From assembly GCA_023666905.1 (NCBI GenBank), contig JAMPBC010000004.1:1-64000 (forward strand): DNA of 64,000 nucleotides, given 5' to 3'. The notes beneath the pieces were generated by a model, which worked only from the letters and a program-made list of their open reading frames with translations, was not told the DNA's origin and searched no databases. A program made the translations under genes and the position numbers. This document shows, piece by piece, positions 9,029-17,310 of the stretch; the first letter of the stretch is position 1, and each line of letters starts with the position of its first letter. This DNA is from Bacteroides sp. (GTDB taxonomy: Bacteria > Bacteroidota > Bacteroidia > Bacteroidales > Muribaculaceae).

Positions 9029-9664
9029 ATGATTCCAGATCGCGTTCGCTTGAAAGTTTTAGGCATCTCCTACTCCCAGATTCAAACCGGAGCATACGCC
9101 TTGATATTGGCTCAAGTGGGGGGCGCTTACAGGATTCCGGTGGTGATTGGCGCTTCTGAGGCACAATCAATAGCTTTGAAAATGGAAAGTATCACGCCAC
9201 CGCGACCGCTCACCCACGATCTGTTTGTGAGCTTCGCCCACGCCTTTGGTGTGAAGTTGAAGGAGGTGTTCATATACCGGTTTGAAGATGGCATTTTTTC
9301 ATCGGAATTGACATTTTCCGACGGCGAACGAACAGTTACCATTGATTCACGTACATCCGATGCCATTGCAATTGCCATGCGTACCGGAGCTCCTATCTAC
9401 ACCACTCCCGAAATACTTGAGGAAACAGGCTTTTTGCTTGAGGAACAGCCCTCGGACAGAGATGAGGATGAGGCTGCTGCCGAAGGAGCACCGGTGTTTG
9501 AAGATGACGAAGATGATGACAACCGCTTTGGTAACCGAGAGCCTAAAATTGAAAACTATTCAGTAGAGGAGCTCGAGCGCACATTGGAAAAACTCATTGC
9601 CGATGAAAACTACGAGGAGGCTGCCCGTGTAAACGAAATACTCCGACGCAAAAAGGGACAGTAG
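9029..9664 (+). CDS. Bifunctional nuclease family protein (DUF151) with a C-terminal UVR motif
   Basis: A 211-residue protein. Residues about 1-140 match the bifunctional nuclease (BFN/DUF151) domain: YRIPVVIGASEAQSIAL, PRPLTHDLF and SRTSDAIAIAMRTGAPIY are hallmark phrases. A very acidic linker (about 148-172, many D and E) follows. The last 35 residues form a UvrB/UvrC-type helical hairpin (YSVEELERTLEKLIADENYE...). Plant BFN enzymes have RNase and DNase activity, but the role of the bacterial relatives is not settled. It starts 21 bp after mnmA, so both may be on one transcript. Confidence 0.92.
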   Translation: MIPDRVRLKVLGISYSQIQTGAYALILAQVGGAYRIPVVIGASEAQSIALKMESITPPRPLTHDLFVSFAHAFGVKLKEVFIYRFEDGIFSSELTFSDGERTVTIDSRTSDAIAIAMRTGAPIYTTPEILEETGFLLEEQPSDRDEDEAAAEGAPVFEDDEDDDNRFGNREPKIENYSVEELERTLEKLIADENYEEAARVNEILRRKKGQ

Positions 9665-9746
9665 ACGGTCCCGGAATTGTCCGTTACCTGTTAAATCTTA
9701 CCAATCATTACAGAAAACAAAACAATAACATAAACAGAAATACTTC

Positions 9747-11099
9747 ATGTCAGCAATCAAAATCAAATTGGCACTGATGAACTTCCTGGAATTTGCCGTT
9801 TGGGGAGCTTATCTGGTGTCATTGGGCATTTATCTTGCAGGAGCCGGGCTGGGCGATAAAATCTACTGGTTCTACACGGTTCAGGGAATAGTTTCAATAT
9901 TCATGCCGGCTATTATAGGCATTTTGGCCGACCGTTACATTCAGGCACAGCGAATGTTGAGCCTTTGTCATGCTTTGGCCGGTGCGTTCATGTGTGCTGC
10001 CGGTGCCTACTGTATGAGCTGTGGCGACAATTTGCAGTTCGGCCCGTTGTTCACCCTCTACACCATTTCGGTCGCTTTCTTCATGCCCACCATTGGCCTT
10101 GCCAATTCCGTGGCTTATACGGCGCTGAACAAGGCCGGACTTGACACGGTGACTCATTTCCCTCCAATCCGCGTGTTTGGTACCGTGGGTTTCATTGCAT
10201 CAATGCTTCTCACAAACTTCCTCCCGGTTGGCGGCACTTCAATGCAGAAAACATTCTATCAGCTCTTCTCATCGGGTATTTTCAGCTTTATCCTTGCAGC
10301 ATACGCGCTTACAATGCCGAGCTGCCCGGTAAATAAAGGCGGCTCCGCTTCAATTTCCGATGCACTTGGCCTTAAGGCGTTCACCCTGTTCAAAGAGAAG
10401 AAAATGGCTATATTTTTCATTTTCTCCATGCTTTTGGGCGTGTCGCTTCAGATTACCAACAGCTACGGAACCACGTTTATCAATGCATTTGAGCAAGTAA
10501 CGCAGTATGCCGACTCCTGGGTGGCTAACAATGCCACGGCGCTTATTTCACTGTCGCAGGTGAGCGAGACGCTTTGCATTCTTCTTATCCCCTTCTGTTT
10601 GAAACGTTTCGGCATTAAGGGCGTGATGCTCATTGCCATGTTCGGGTGGGTGTTCCGTTTCGGATTCTTTGGTATAGGGAACCCGGAGATGCCCGGAGTG
10701 CTTTTGTTTATCCTCTCTTGCGTTGTCTACGGTGTAGCATTTGACTTCTTCAACATTTCCGGCTCACTCTATGTTGACAAGCAAACCGATCCATCAATCC
10801 GTTCAAGCGCGCAAGGATTGTTCATGCTAATGACAAACGGTATTGGTGCTACAATCGGTACTCTTGCTGCCGGACAGGTGGTTAACCACTTTGTGTATGA
10901 ACGCCCCGAAGCATTGCAAATCGAAGGGTGGCAAACATCCTGGTACATTTTTGCAGCCTATGCTCTTGTGGTTGCCATCTTGTTCTGGATAATTTTCCGT
11001 GACGATACTAAGGCTCAGGTTACCAAGGCGGAACTGGAAAATGACGGAACCGAGTCCCCCGATGGTTTTGTGGTTGTTGACGACGTTGCTGAGAAATGA
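9747..11099 (+). CDS. Nucleoside:H+ symporter family MFS transporter (NupG-like)
   Basis: A 450-residue polytopic protein with about 12 hydrophobic segments. The N-terminus (KIKLALMNFLEFAVWGAYL) and the FMPAIIGILADRY loop after helix 2 are typical of the NupG/XapB nucleoside:proton symporter family in the major facilitator superfamily. The long cytoplasmic tail after residue 420 is acidic. It would import nucleosides across the inner membrane. It overlaps rsmE by 4 bp (ATGA) and starts the tight chain that runs to 14101. The 82-bp gap upstream holds no clear promoter box. Confidence 0.9.
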   Translation: MSAIKIKLALMNFLEFAVWGAYLVSLGIYLAGAGLGDKIYWFYTVQGIVSIFMPAIIGILADRYIQAQRMLSLCHALAGAFMCAAGAYCMSCGDNLQFGPLFTLYTISVAFFMPTIGLANSVAYTALNKAGLDTVTHFPPIRVFGTVGFIASMLLTNFLPVGGTSMQKTFYQLFSSGIFSFILAAYALTMPSCPVNKGGSASISDALGLKAFTLFKEKKMAIFFIFSMLLGVSLQITNSYGTTFINAFEQVTQYADSWVANNATALISLSQVSETLCILLIPFCLKRFGIKGVMLIAMFGWVFRFGFFGIGNPEMPGVLLFILSCVVYGVAFDFFNISGSLYVDKQTDPSIRSSAQGLFMLMTNGIGATIGTLAAGQVVNHFVYERPEALQIEGWQTSWYIFAAYALVVAILFWIIFRDDTKAQVTKAELENDGTESPDGFVVVDDVAEK

Positions 11100-11809
11100 T
11101 AATCTTTTACGCTCCCGACATAGAAGCCACACGGACACTTCCCGAGAGTGATTCGCAGCACGCAGTGAGAGTGTTGCGCATGACACCCGGAAGTGAATTG
11201 ACGGTGATTGACGGACGCGGGTCGGCTTACCGCTGTGTGCTTGTTGACGCACATCCCAAGCGGGCTGCGGTGGAAATTACCGCGTGTGAGCGCATGCCGT
11301 TGAGCTGGACTCAACAAATAACCATAGCAGTGGCTCCAACCAAGCACATTGACCGCATGGAATGGATGGTTGAGAAGTTGACCGAAATTGGCGTGAACCG
11401 AATTGTCCCACTGCTGTCCAAACGGTCGGAGCGTAAAGAAATAAAAGTTGAGCGGCTGAAAAAAATAGCTGTTTCGGCCATGAAGCAATCGCTTAAGGCC
11501 GAGTTGCCACTCATTGCCGAAATGACGCCTGTGAAGCAATTCTTGCAGCAATGTAACGCTGCACAACGTTTCATTGCCCATTGTGATGCGGAATCGGAGC
11601 GTCACTTGCTCTCGCAGACATACAAGCCCTTCAGCGATGTTGCCATAATGATTGGGCCTGAAGGCGATTTTTCACCCGAAGAAGTCGCTGCTTCTTTTCA
11701 GAGTGGCTGGGTGCCGGTTACTTTGGGCGATAACAGGTTGCGCACCGAAACCGCCGCCATAAACGCTTGCGACACTTTTCATATAATTGACCAAATTTCA
11801 AACAAATGA
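11096..11809 (+). CDS. rsmE: 16S rRNA (uracil1498-N3)-methyltransferase RsmE
   Basis: A 237-residue SPOUT-class methyltransferase that methylates N3 of U1498 in 16S rRNA, using S-adenosylmethionine. An N-terminal PUA-like domain (about 1-70) begins with MIIFYAPD, and DSQHAVRVLRMTPG is the usual opening motif. The C-terminal trefoil-knot region contains KLTEIGVNRIVPL (about residues 96-108), IGPEGDFSPEE (about 184-194) and LGDNRLRTETAAI, all hallmark RsmE motifs. Length is normal. It overlaps both neighbours by 4 bp (11096-11099 and 11806-11809), which argues for one polycistronic message. Confidence 0.97.
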   Translation: MIIFYAPDIEATRTLPESDSQHAVRVLRMTPGSELTVIDGRGSAYRCVLVDAHPKRAAVEITACERMPLSWTQQITIAVAPTKHIDRMEWMVEKLTEIGVNRIVPLLSKRSERKEIKVERLKKIAVSAMKQSLKAELPLIAEMTPVKQFLQQCNAAQRFIAHCDAESERHLLSQTYKPFSDVAIMIGPEGDFSPEEVAASFQSGWVPVTLGDNRLRTETAAINACDTFHIIDQISNK

Positions 11810-12621
11810 CTAATAAGATAATTCACACCGCCGGGCGCGGGGAAAACTTTTTCCTCCTTGCCGGCCCATGTGTAATTGAAGGTGAAAAAATGGCTTTGGA
11901 CATAGCCGAAACCATTGTCAAAATAACCGATCGCCTGCACATCCCCTATGTGTTTAAAGGTTCATACCGCAAAGCAAACCGTTCGCGTTTGGATTCGTTT
12001 ACCGGAATAGGCGACATTGAGGCCTTGAGAATCTTGGCGAAGGTGCGCCAGACATTCGGCTGTCCGGTAGTTACCGACATTCATTCGGCCGCAGAGGCTG
12101 AAATGGCTGCCGAGTTTGTTGATGTGCTTCAGATTCCCGCATTCCTTTGCCGCCAGACTGACTTGCTTATCGCTGCGGCCCGCACCGGAAAAACTGTCAA
12201 TATAAAGAAAGGACAGTTCTTGTCGCCGGAAGCAATGCAGTTTGCAGTGCAGAAAGTTCGCGATGCAGGAAATCCGAATGTGGCTGTAACCGAGCGAGGT
12301 GTCAGCTTCGGTTACCACGATTTGATTGTGGATTACCGTGGCATTCCGAAGATGCAGGAATTTGGCTGTCCGGTAATTTTGGATGCCACACATTCTCTGC
12401 AGCAACCGAATCAATCGGCGGGTGTAACCGGCGGTCAACCTGAAATGATTGAAACCATTGCCCGCGCCGGAGTGGCCGTGGGAGTCGACGGTCTTTTTCT
12501 TGAAACTCACCCCGAGCCGGCAAAGGCTAAGAGCGATGGCGCCAACATGTTGCCACTTAATCAATTGGAAAAATTGCTTGAGCATCTCTGTGCCATTCGT
12601 GCCACAATAAACAAATTCTAA
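11806..12621 (+). CDS. kdsA: 3-deoxy-8-phosphooctulonate synthase KdsA
   Basis: A 271-residue cytoplasmic enzyme that condenses arabinose-5-phosphate and phosphoenolpyruvate to Kdo-8-phosphate for the lipopolysaccharide core. FFLLAGPCVIEGE (about residues 15-27), the FKGSYRKANRS segment (about 48-58), GCPVVTDIHS, PAFLCRQTDLL, NIKKGQFLSPE and the late DGLFLETHPEPAKAKSDGANMLPL block are all diagnostic of KdsA. The KANRS-type motif fits KdsA rather than the related DAHP synthase. It is coupled to rsmE by a 4-bp overlap and to the next gene by a 1-bp TAATG overlap. Together with the GT2 gene downstream it points to a cell-envelope operon. Confidence 0.98.
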   Translation: MTNKIIHTAGRGENFFLLAGPCVIEGEKMALDIAETIVKITDRLHIPYVFKGSYRKANRSRLDSFTGIGDIEALRILAKVRQTFGCPVVTDIHSAAEAEMAAEFVDVLQIPAFLCRQTDLLIAAARTGKTVNIKKGQFLSPEAMQFAVQKVRDAGNPNVAVTERGVSFGYHDLIVDYRGIPKMQEFGCPVILDATHSLQQPNQSAGVTGGQPEMIETIARAGVAVGVDGLFLETHPEPAKAKSDGANMLPLNQLEKLLEHLCAIRATINKF

Positions 12622-13298
12622 TGAAAAAAATTCTTACAATCTTATTTGCGGCTCTGCTTGCCGTGCCATGTGCAAATGCTTGGAATTTGAAAGATGCATT
12701 GAAGGGAATTGGCAATTCCGTTTCCGACAGCGCATCCGTGGGCTCTACACTCGGCTCAGCCTTCGGTTCATTGCTGTCAACTGACAAAATAACCCTCAAT
12801 CAAATGGTAGGGGAGTGGGCATATCAAGCTCCCGCTGTGACATTCAAGTCCGATAATGTTCTTAAAAAGGCCGGTGGCGCGGCTGCCTCGGCTGCTGTGG
12901 TCGAGAAGTTGAAACCAATTTATCAGCGCACGGGCTTTGACAAGGCTGTGTTGACTGTCAGCGAGGATTCAACTTTCCAAATCAAGCTTAACAAACTATC
13001 GCTCAAAGGCACAATTTCAACTCCAGACCAAAAGGAGGACTCGCAGGCTAATTTTGTGTTCAACATAACCGTTGGCGGAAAACTTAAGGTTGGCAAAATG
13101 GAAACGTACGTCACCAAAAGTGCTTCGGGAAATCTGAGCGTGATGTTTGATGTGTCGGAGCTGATTAAACTTATGGAGACCGTTGGGAAAATCTCCAATA
13201 ACACCACCATTAATTCTGCCGTGTCACTCTTGAAGAGTTACGATGGCCTCTGTGCCGGATTTGAAATGAAGCAAACCGGCAAGACTTCTTCAAAATGA
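12621..13298 (+). CDS. Exported DUF4923 family protein
   Basis: A 225-residue protein with a signal peptide cleaved near CANA (about residue 20). The body follows the DUF4923 pattern I recall from Prevotella and Bacteroides: a G/S-rich segment (about 25-55), then QMVGEWAYQAPAVTFKSDN, AVVEKLKPIYQRTGF, SEDSTFQIKL, and a C-terminal SYDGLCAGFEMK block. The GEW start and repeated beta-strands resemble a lipocalin-like sheet. Function is unknown; it is probably periplasmic. It starts inside the kdsA stop codon and overlaps the following GT2 gene by 4 bp. Confidence 0.88.
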   Translation: MKKILTILFAALLAVPCANAWNLKDALKGIGNSVSDSASVGSTLGSAFGSLLSTDKITLNQMVGEWAYQAPAVTFKSDNVLKKAGGAAASAAVVEKLKPIYQRTGFDKAVLTVSEDSTFQIKLNKLSLKGTISTPDQKEDSQANFVFNITVGGKLKVGKMETYVTKSASGNLSVMFDVSELIKLMETVGKISNNTTINSAVSLLKSYDGLCAGFEMKQTGKTSSK

Positions 13299-14101
13299 AG
13301 CTGACGGCTTCCATAGTGGCATTTCATACCAGTGACGAAGAGCTTGAAACAGCGCTTCGCTCGCTGTTTGCTAATGGTGTGGAGCGCGTGTATGTTATTG
13401 ACAACTCGAGCTCTATTGCCACTCGAAGCCTATGTGAGAATTTTCCGGCGGTGTCCTATACAGCTTCAGCCAACGTAGGCTATGGTGCCGGACACAATCA
13501 AGCTTTGCGAATGGCCATGGAAGCAGGGGCCAAATATAACATTGTGATGAACTCCGATGTTGAGTTTGATGCCGGCACCCTTCAACCATTGGTGGACTTC
13601 ATGGATTCGCATCCCGATGTTGGTGCGCTCCAGCCAAGGATTGTTGACGGTGACGGACGGTTGCAATACACCGTGAAGATGCTTCCAACGCCTCTCGACC
13701 TTATCGGACGACGTTTCTTGCCGGAAGCACTCATCAGAAAACGGAATCATCGTTACGAACTCCGGCACATTGACCATGACCAAGCTTTTGACGCTCCTTA
13801 TCATCAGGGATCGTTTATGATGTTGCGCATGGACGCACTTGCAAAAACCGGGCTCTTTGATGAACGCTTTTTCATGTATCCCGAGGATATTGACCTCACC
13901 CGCCGGATTCATCAGCATTATCGCACAATGTACGTGCCGCTGGCCACGGTTATTCACCGACATCGCCGCTCATCCTATCATTCTCTCAAAATGCTGTGGA
14001 TTCATTGCATAAACATGGTGCGCTACTTCAATAAGTGGGGGTGGTGGAATGATTCCGAACGCAAAAAAATCAATAGGAAACTCTTGCATGGATTCCAATA
14101 A
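13295..14101 (+). CDS. Family 2 glycosyltransferase (rhamnosyltransferase-like)
   Basis: A 268-residue cytoplasmic GT-A enzyme. It begins MKLTASIVAFHTSDEELETAL, then VYVIDNSSS (about 31-39), a VGYGAGHNQAL substrate region, MNSDVEFD (about 84-91) as the DxD-like metal site, a PRIVDGDGRLQ segment, and EDIDLTRRIHQ (about 195-205) as the catalytic ED box. It most resembles WsaF/rhamnosyltransferase-type GT2 enzymes that extend lipopolysaccharide or O-antigen chains. It has no C-terminal membrane segment. It ends the overlapping chain that starts at 9747. Its 3' end contains the promoter of the next gene (14084-14116). Confidence 0.93.
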   Translation: MKLTASIVAFHTSDEELETALRSLFANGVERVYVIDNSSSIATRSLCENFPAVSYTASANVGYGAGHNQALRMAMEAGAKYNIVMNSDVEFDAGTLQPLVDFMDSHPDVGALQPRIVDGDGRLQYTVKMLPTPLDLIGRRFLPEALIRKRNHRYELRHIDHDQAFDAPYHQGSFMMLRMDALAKTGLFDERFFMYPEDIDLTRRIHQHYRTMYVPLATVIHRHRRSSYHSLKMLWIHCINMVRYFNKWGWWNDSERKKINRKLLHGFQ

Positions 14102-14116
14102 AATTGGTTATCTTTG
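14084..14116 (+). promoter_or_regulatory. Bacteroidota-type promoter for the secreted modular protein
   Basis: A TTG at 14084-14086, a 22-nt spacer, then a perfect TATCTTTG -7 box at 14109-14116. The transcription start would be near 14123, leaving a 57-nt leader before the ATG at 14181. The -33 box lies in the last codons of the GT2 gene. Confidence 0.7.
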
Positions 14117-14180
14117 CGGTGTGGAAAATCTCTTTAAACTAAATTAGAAACCAACATATTAACCAATCAAACAAAACTGT

Positions 14181-16103
14181 ATGAAAAAACTTTTACTTTC
14201 ATTACTTTTCATTGCCGGATGTGTTTCAATGGCCTCGGCCCTTGAAGTGAAATTCGACTTTGAAAACAACACTTATGGTTTGACTCGTCAAACTGAAAAC
14301 AACGCTCCGTACATTGACAACGGAACCGTGGTTAAAAACGGCGATGCCCAAATCACACTCAACAAAAATCCTGAGAAAAACGGTTCACGTTTGTGGAGCG
14401 ACGGGTTACGCTTTTATAAAAATTCTGAGGCATCCATGACCATTGCAGTTCCCGGTGGCGAAATGACCAAGGTGGTGCTCACCTATGCTTCCGGTGCAAC
14501 TTTTGAATTGGCTGAGGATGCAACCGGTACTTACGAAAATGGAACCTGGACCGGTGCAAGCGAGGATGTTATCCTCAATTATTCAGCCGCTGCCAACAAG
14601 GCTCTTAAAACTGTTACCATCACTTACAGCAAAGAGGGTGGCTCAACCGTTGAGCCCACACCCGAACCCGTGGAACCCGGTGAAACAGTTGCATCAAACA
14701 TTGCCGACTTCCTTGCCAAGGCTCCCGCCAAAGGCAACGTGGCCACAATGAACGGTGATGTTACAGTGGTGTATGTAAATGCAGCCAATGGTTACACCTA
14801 TGTTAAGGATGCCACCGGCGCTACCCTTATTTACAGCCGCAATCTCCCTTACTCCGTAGGCGACATTATTCCCGGTGGTTGGGAAGGTACCGTTGACATT
14901 TTCAATGGCCTTTATGAAATTAAGCCTAATGGCACAATGCCTGCAGCAAAAGGCACCACTACCGTAACCTATACCAACGTAACCGCTGCTCCCACCGCCG
15001 ACATGGTAAATCAGGTTGTGGTTCTGAAAAACGTTGTATTTGAAAGCGCAACACCTTCTGCCAAGTCAAACTTTACCGGCACAATGGGTGGTACAAGTGT
15101 AGCCTTCCGCAACAACTTCACAATTGCCGATACCCCTGCCGGTACATACGATGTTTTCGGCGCTATAGCTATCTACAATAATAATGTGCAGGTTTATCCA
15201 ATCGAATACCGCACCGACGGCCCGGTGAAAGAAACTGTTGCCACTCCCGAATTTTCAGTGAATGGCGGTATGGTTGAAGAAGGAACTTCAGTTGCCATAA
15301 CTTGTGCCACTTCAGGTGCTTCAATCCATTATACCGTTGATGGTACTGAGCCTACAGAAACTTCTGAACTCTATACTTCGCCCCTTTCCATCACCGACAA
15401 TATCACCATCAAGGCTATTGCCGTGAAGACCGACATGAACAATTCAGCTGTTGCCAGCGTATCGTACGTTATTAAGCGTGAGGGTCAACAGAATGTTACT
15501 TTCGATTTTACCAACATCAGCTCTCTGACTCCCTCTTTCGATCCTACTGCCGCTCCTGAAACCGACAACAGCAACAAGTACTACAACATTGACAACACCG
15601 AACTTTATGCCGGCCCTGTCACCTTTGTGGCAAAAGCAACTGATGAGTCGGACAAAGGCACTGCAACCCGTCTGTACGTTCGCACAAGCGACATGCAGCT
15701 CCGCATATACAAAAAGAACCAGTTCACTCTTTCAACCTCAAAAGGCTATGTTCTTGAAAAGATTGTAATCAATTACAACAACACCGCTTCAATTCCTTTG
15801 GCCGACGGCCAAAAAGGTACCTATGCCTATGCGGATAAGGTTGGAACCTGGACTTCATCTAATGATAAAGTATCGGCTGTAACATTTGCAATTCCTGCCG
15901 ACGGTTCCAATTCACAAATCAACTCGATTGAAGTGATTTGCAATCAGGACCTCTCAGCCATTGAGTCTGTTGCCGTTGACAATTCCAATGCACCTGTTGA
16001 ATACTTCAACTTGCAGGGTGTACGCGTTGACGCTGACAATATGGTGCCCGGCATTTATGTTCGCCGTCAGGGTACCGAAGTTACCAAAATCCTCGTTAAG
16101 TAA
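14181..16103 (+). CDS. Large secreted modular protein with a chitobiase C-terminal-like domain and possible T9SS-type tail
   Basis: A 640-residue exported protein with a signal peptide ending near SMASA (residue 20). Visible modules are: a beta-sandwich starting LEVKFDFEN (about 22-155); a Pro/Glu linker (TVEPTPEPVEPGE); an OB-like domain (about 170-350) resembling the OB-fold repeats of Bacteroidota surface proteins; a chitobiase/beta-hexosaminidase C-terminal-type domain with the phrase IHYTVDGTEPTETSELYTSP (about 385-405); and a second copy of the first module starting QQNVTFDFTN (about 437-590). The last 45 residues (YFNLQGVRV...GIYVRRQG) look like the C-terminal signals of secreted Bacteroidota proteins, possibly for type IX secretion. 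No catalytic domain was seen. It is a monocistronic gene between its own promoter and a strong terminator. Confidence 0.88.
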   Translation: MKKLLLSLLFIAGCVSMASALEVKFDFENNTYGLTRQTENNAPYIDNGTVVKNGDAQITLNKNPEKNGSRLWSDGLRFYKNSEASMTIAVPGGEMTKVVLTYASGATFELAEDATGTYENGTWTGASEDVILNYSAAANKALKTVTITYSKEGGSTVEPTPEPVEPGETVASNIADFLAKAPAKGNVATMNGDVTVVYVNAANGYTYVKDATGATLIYSRNLPYSVGDIIPGGWEGTVDIFNGLYEIKPNGTMPAAKGTTTVTYTNVTAAPTADMVNQVVVLKNVVFESATPSAKSNFTGTMGGTSVAFRNNFTIADTPAGTYDVFGAIAIYNNNVQVYPIEYRTDGPVKETVATPEFSVNGGMVEEGTSVAITCATSGASIHYTVDGTEPTETSELYTSPLSITDNITIKAIAVKTDMNNSAVASVSYVIKREGQQNVTFDFTNISSLTPSFDPTAAPETDNSNKYYNIDNTELYAGPVTFVAKATDESDKGTATRLYVRTSDMQLRIYKKNQFTLSTSKGYVLEKIVINYNNTASIPLADGQKGTYAYADKVGTWTSSNDKVSAVTFAIPADGSNSQINSIEVICNQDLSAIESVAVDNSNAPVEYFNLQGVRVDADNMVPGIYVRRQGTEVTKILVK

Positions 16104-16131
16104 ACGAGAAACCCAGCAATAGCTTAAAAAC

Positions 16132-16179
16132 ACTAAAAAAAGTGGCGCTCCCGAACCCCGGAGCGCCACTTTTTTTAGT
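16132..16179. terminator. Bidirectional rho-independent terminator with a 20-bp perfect stem
   Basis: Arms 16132-16151 and 16160-16179 are exact inverted repeats with the 8-nt loop CGAACCCC. The GC core is AGTGGCGCTCC/GGAGCGCCACT, flanked by A7 on the left and T7 on the right, so it works on both strands. It lies between the converging secreted-protein and GNAT genes. Confidence 0.95.
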
Positions 16180-16212
16180 TTTAGAACCGCTATGAAATGA
16201 GCTTTTAATGGC

Positions 16213-17310
16213 CTACTTGTTTTTCACAATTATGCCGCAAAGAGGAGCATTAATACCGCCTACTTCACGCTTGTAACGTTCGTCGCCGCGACACATGTCA
16301 AAGTCAACCATTCCCTCGTTGAAAAAACGCTTCATTGATTCCATGATGATTAGGATACCGGGGGAGTAACGTGAGAATTTGGTGTCAATGGCAAGTTTTG
16401 GCATTAACAGATATTTGCCGTGGCGATATAGAAGCATGAAAGCGGCTAACTGATTGTCAATTTCCAAGGTTACAAGTTCCGCTTCCGGGCATTGCCGGAT
16501 ACTTTTGGTCTTCAGCCCTGATTTCGCCTCTTTGAAACCACGAATGTTGCAAACCATGCGCCAGAATAGATTTGCACGTTTATGTTTCCAAGCAAGTTTG
16601 CGCAGGAAGTATAGTCGCCATATTTTCCATAAGTAAGCTGACGTGGGTAAGTTGTTCATGTTGAACACTCTTATTTGCATGGTGCGTTGGTCAGTGACAA
16701 TATGATTGTAAGATTTACGGATGTTTTTGTACATGTTTTTGCTCAGTGACGACATGTACGAGTCAAAAGAATCAAACTTTTTCAAATCAACATGATAGCT
16801 GCCACGTTCGCCGAAGCCTTTGTTATGGAAACTTTCGGCCAGCGCATTGGCGAACTGCGACTGGCGTGGCATGTCGTTGAACTTGAATTTCCATCCTTTA
16901 TATTGTGTCCGAAGATATTCCGCAACGTTTCTGAATACCTCCGGAGCTTCCGGCGAATCGTGGTAGGGCGATACGGCGTTGAGAATCCCGGCGGTCTTAC
17001 CCGAAAGAATTTCAATTTTGTGTGAGAGTCTTGAAACAAGGAGAGGTATAATGGCAAACGGGTTTCCATCACGGAACACAACAATGTAGTCCTGCCGTTT
17101 GTCAACAAGCCTTGACAGCAGCCCGTTGTTATGGTTGAGGGTAACAAACAAATTCCAGCCAAAAGTTTGGTAGAAAGAATATTGAATATAATCAATCTCC
17201 CCATTGGCTATCCGCTTTTCTGCAATGGAATCAAGCTCCGTCCAAGTCCGGCGCACTTCTTCAATAGAGTGGCGCAATTCTATGGTTATGGAATCTTTAT
17301 TAGTGCTCAT
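16213..17310 (-). CDS. FemAB/BioF2-like GNAT acyltransferase
   Basis: A 365-residue protein. The fold hints are those of the Acetyltransf_6 (BioF2-like) group, which consists of two GNAT domains and includes FemAB-related enzymes. I see SFYQTFGWNLFV near residue 47, a GKWYLLMPKLAIDTKFSRYSPG-like acyl-CoA strand region around 300-325, and MVDFDMCRGDERYKREVGG near 335-355, the typical end of this family. Such proteins transfer acyl or aminoacyl groups in envelope polysaccharide or peptidoglycan assembly. Its ATG overlaps the stop of the LTA-synthase-like gene by 4 bp (17307-17310), so they are translationally coupled. The substrate is unknown. Confidence 0.82.
   Translation of the reverse strand: MSTNKDSITIELRHSIEEVRRTWTELDSIAEKRIANGEIDYIQYSFYQTFGWNLFVTLNHNNGLLSRLVDKRQDYIVVFRDGNPFAIIPLLVSRLSHKIEILSGKTAGILNAVSPYHDSPEAPEVFRNVAEYLRTQYKGWKFKFNDMPRQSQFANALAESFHNKGFGERGSYHVDLKKFDSFDSYMSSLSKNMYKNIRKSYNHIVTDQRTMQIRVFNMNNLPTSAYLWKIWRLYFLRKLAWKHKRANLFWRMVCNIRGFKEAKSGLKTKSIRQCPEAELVTLEIDNQLAAFMLLYRHGKYLLMPKLAIDTKFSRYSPGILIIMESMKRFFNEGMVDFDMCRGDERYKREVGGINAPLCGIIVKNK

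Noticed and set aside
11962..12585. A 207-codon open frame antisense to kdsA
   Set aside because: It is a shadow of the kdsA frame, which is certain from its motifs.
14181..16103. A chitinase or chitobiase
   Set aside because: Only the small chitobiase C-terminal-like domain is present; no glycosidase catalytic domain was seen.
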